From assembly GCA_002351955.1 (NCBI GenBank), contig DEHO01000005.1:9964-17284 (forward strand): a stretch of 7,321 bases of DNA. The letters are read 5' to 3'. Positions 5,570 to 7,321 of the stretch are shown in pieces. A model generated the notes under the pieces. It worked only from the letters and a program-made list of their open reading frames with translations. It searched no databases and was not told where the DNA came from. The first letter of the stretch is position 1, and each line of letters starts with the position of its first letter. The translations under genes and the position numbers were made by a program. The DNA comes from Flavobacteriales bacterium UBA2798 (GTDB lineage Bacteria > Bacteroidota > Bacteroidia > Flavobacteriales_D > UBA2798).

Positions 5570-6361
5570 ATGACAGACATAAGGGCAAGACATCGTTTTT
5601 TAGAAAAGTTCAGGTTAAATTCTGTGCTGAGTGCTGTTCTCTTTTTAGTTTTGGGAATGGCAAATGCGCAGGACGTTACCCGTAAATTACAAATGCAGTA
5701 CCCGCGGGTAAAGGAAGCGTTCAGCGAAAAATGGGATGCCCTGAAAAAAGATATTCAGGCCATGGGTATGGAAACATCGGGCTTTAATGTTTTGTTGTGC
5801 GGGTTTAAGGCGGAAAAAAAATTGGAAGTGTACCTTTCTTCCAAAGGAGAAAGAACATTCAGGCATTTCAAGACCTACGATTTTTGCACGCTTTCCGGTG
5901 AGTTGGGACCAAAACGCAAACAAGGCGATTACCAGATTCCGGAAGGGTTTTACCATATCGACCGCTTTAATCCAAGCAGTAATTTTCATTTGTCGCTAGG
6001 AATCAATTACCCGAATGCATCCGATAAATTATTGTCCGATAAAAAATCGCCCGGTGGTGATATTTTCATTCACGGCAATTGTGTCTCCGTGGGTTGTGTT
6101 CCTATCACCGACGATTTGATCAAGGAGTTGTATGTACTTTGTGTGGAGGCCTCTGAGGGCGGACAGAAAAAAATACCGGTTTATCTTTTTCCTGCACGAA
6201 TGACGGAAACTGCAATGGAATCGATGCGTAAAATGTATTCGCTTAATGCAGGCTTGCTCGATTTCTGGAACAACCTGAAAGAGGGTTACGATTTGTGGGA
6301 TAAAAACAAACAGCCATTAAAATGGAAAGTCAATGAAAAGGGGAAATACCTTTTTCAATAA
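5570..6361 (+). CDS. YkuD-type L,D-transpeptidase-family protein, YafK/LdtF/DpaA-like
   Basis: The 263-residue exported enzyme acts on peptidoglycan stem peptides or on links to them. Residues 1-33 are a signal peptide with a long basic n-region and hydrophobic core VLSAVLFLVLG, cleaved probably after ANA (33). The catalytic domain spans about residues 70-208. It contains TLSGELGPKRKQGDYQIPEG (107-126) and the YkuD active-site box IHGNCVSVGC (167-176), with H168, S173, G175 and nucleophile C176. HGNCVSVGC, with Cys three residues after His, resembles E. coli YafK (LdtF/DpaA) more than the longer-spaced ErfK-type box. DpaA cleaves the Lpp-peptidoglycan bond rather than making crosslinks, so this could be a hydrolase. 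Bacteroidota generally lack Lpp, so the substrate is open. The tail after 210 has no recognised domain. ATG 5570 was preferred to the in-frame GTG 5564. A GGGAAGGG run at 5543-5550 is too far upstream to act as a ribosome site. It converges on the epimerase gene. Confidence 0.9.
   Translation: MTDIRARHRFLEKFRLNSVLSAVLFLVLGMANAQDVTRKLQMQYPRVKEAFSEKWDALKKDIQAMGMETSGFNVLLCGFKAEKKLEVYLSSKGERTFRHFKTYDFCTLSGELGPKRKQGDYQIPEGFYHIDRFNPSSNFHLSLGINYPNASDKLLSDKKSPGGDIFIHGNCVSVGCVPITDDLIKELYVLCVEASEGGQKKIPVYLFPARMTETAMESMRKMYSLNAGLLDFWNNLKEGYDLWDKNKQPLKWKVNEKGKYLFQ
6336..6354. terminator. Weak hairpin at the convergent gene ends
   Basis: AAAAGG (6336-6341) can pair with CCTTTT (6349-6354) over a 7-base loop, with T-rich ends on both strands. 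It sits inside the last codons of the L,D-transpeptidase gene, just before the two facing stop codons. The stem has only two G-C pairs, so its strength as a terminator is doubtful. No better hairpin exists in the 2-base gap. Confidence 0.25.
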
Positions 6362-6363
6362 AC

Positions 6364-7287
6364 TCAGAATGTAAACGCTTCTTTAAACGCTCCAAGTACT
6401 TCTTTGAGTGTTCGAACCGGAATGTCGATCTGATCGTTTACAATTGGGTTGGGTTTTACTCTGAGATCGCGCAAGGTCATGTGCTGATTTACAAAAATCA
6501 TTTCCAGACCGGGAAAGAGTTCCATCAATGCATCGGCAATATAATTGATGCTCAGATTATCCTCCACTAAATCATAACGACCCGGTTTAAGGGTGTCTTT
6601 TACACTGATATTGGAAAGGAGGTTCGCCGTTTTGTCGATATGAATGAAGGAACGGTGCTGTTCTCCTTTGCCATTGATGGTGATGCGTTTTTGAAAGTTG
6701 GCATCGAACATAAACCGATTGATCACCGCATCGAATCGCATGCTTTTGGAATACCCGTACACATTTCCCAATCGCAATAAATAGGTGGGCATTTTTTGGA
6801 AGAGGCGGTTCACATGTTCTTCTCCGCGCATTTTGGAGATGCCGTAAAAAGTATTCGGATTAATCGGCGAATCGATGTCCACCAGTTCCGATGATGTGCC
6901 GTAAACCGAAACAGAACTTGCATAAATGAATTTCTTCACCGGTTCATCTTCCAGTGCATACACCAGTTCTGCTGTTCCCCAGTTGTTCACCTGTTCAAAA
7001 AGATGCGGATCCTGATCGGCGAATGGGGTGGTCACTTTTGCGGCCAGGTGATATACGATATCGATGCCTTTTAATGCTTTTTTCAACTTACGGGTATCGA
7101 GCAGATCACCCTGAATAAAGCGCACTTTTCCTCCCGAAAGTTTATGCATGCCAATGAACAAATTGTAATTGCCTCTGCTCAGATTATCGTAAATAACGAT
7201 CTCTTCAATCTGAGCGCTGTGTTTAAGCAACTCATAGGTTAATTCTGTTCCGATATATCCGGCGCCGCCTGTAATAAGTATTCGCAT
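6364..7287 (-). CDS. NAD-dependent sugar epimerase/dehydratase (extended SDR)
   Basis: This 307-residue cytosolic enzyme probably interconverts or dehydrates a nucleotide sugar for surface-glycan synthesis. The Rossmann motif GGAGYIG (7-13) is complete, with D34 after the second strand for the NAD ribose, GDLLD (60-64) and HLAA (80-83). The catalytic set is S124/S125 in YASSVSVYG with Y148 and K152 in YGISK. The extended-SDR substrate half is seen in RLGNVYG (172-178) and GEQHRSFIHIDKTA (208-221). Length is normal for UDP-glucose 4-epimerase-like and related members, but the substrate cannot be assigned. Start ATG 7287 puts the Rossmann strand at the N-terminus as expected. The 34 bases upstream in the window show no clear promoter, so it may belong to an operon extending beyond the window. 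Its stop lies 2 bases from that of the convergent L,D-transpeptidase gene. Confidence 0.93.
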   Translation of the reverse strand: MRILITGGAGYIGTELTYELLKHSAQIEEIVIYDNLSRGNYNLFIGMHKLSGGKVRFIQGDLLDTRKLKKALKGIDIVYHLAAKVTTPFADQDPHLFEQVNNWGTAELVYALEDEPVKKFIYASSVSVYGTSSELVDIDSPINPNTFYGISKMRGEEHVNRLFQKMPTYLLRLGNVYGYSKSMRFDAVINRFMFDANFQKRITINGKGEQHRSFIHIDKTANLLSNISVKDTLKPGRYDLVEDNLSINYIADALMELFPGLEMIFVNQHMTLRDLRVKPNPIVNDQIDIPVRTLKEVLGAFKEAFTF

Positions 7288-7321
7288 GGTGGTTATTTTG
7301 TAACGAGATCAGTATGTAGTC

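Noticed and set aside
5380..5580. 66-codon minus-strand open frame across the divergent intergenic region
   Set aside because: It overlaps the starts of both flanking genes, has no domain or signal peptide, and covers the region where both promoters must lie.
5687..5999. Open frames of 100 and 70 codons overlapping the L,D-transpeptidase-family gene
   Set aside because: They lie inside the catalytic region of a well-supported gene and lack any domain, start context or promoter.
1..7321. CRISPR array, tRNA/rRNA genes, insertion sequence ends or prophage signatures
   Set aside because: No regularly spaced repeats, no cloverleaf or rRNA-like blocks, and no transposase or integrase motifs were seen on either strand.

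Overview
The window looks like a chromosomal segment from a member of the Bacteroidota. The grounds are an outer-membrane barrel that resembles the DUF6089 family, an S41 protease with the long C-terminal tail usual in that phylum, a DUF1573 protein, TAnnTTTG-type promoter boxes, and the near absence of Shine-Dalgarno sequences. Base composition is moderate and even by eye. No mobile element, tRNA, rRNA or CRISPR array is visible. Eight protein genes fill almost all of the window, and the longest gene-free stretch is about 186 bases (5384-5569).

Layout. A plus-strand outer-membrane beta-barrel gene (54-983) ends at a strong bidirectional hairpin terminator. Facing it is a tight minus-strand cassette, transcribed in the order FkbM-type methyltransferase (3102-2323), WcaF-like hexapeptide acyltransferase (2320-1769), family 2 glycosyltransferase (1772-1017). 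The spacings are +2 bases and a 4-base ATGA overlap, so the three are almost certainly one transcription unit that builds and decorates a surface glycan. Upstream on the same strand lie an S41 carboxy-terminal processing protease (5383-3779) and a membrane-anchored DUF1573 protein (3737-3159). A second hairpin (3111-3138) follows the DUF1573 gene and sits only 8 bases before the FkbM start.

A 186-base divergent intergenic region with a short tandem repeat and a 10-base perfect palindrome separates the protease from a plus-strand YkuD-type L,D-transpeptidase-family protein (5570-6361) that resembles YafK/LdtF/DpaA. That gene converges, with 2 bases between stop codons, on a minus-strand NAD-dependent sugar epimerase/dehydratase (7287-6364), whose upstream context is cut off.

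Common theme: all eight products are envelope-facing or serve surface-glycan synthesis. They comprise an outer-membrane barrel, three enzymes of polysaccharide or glycolipid assembly, a periplasmic protease, a periplasmic Ig-like protein, a peptidoglycan-active enzyme, and a nucleotide-sugar enzyme. I see no clearly new system. The points most worth a second look are the two hairpins that overlap or abut coding sequence, the glycan cassette, the DpaA-like enzyme, and the protease/transpeptidase divergent pair.
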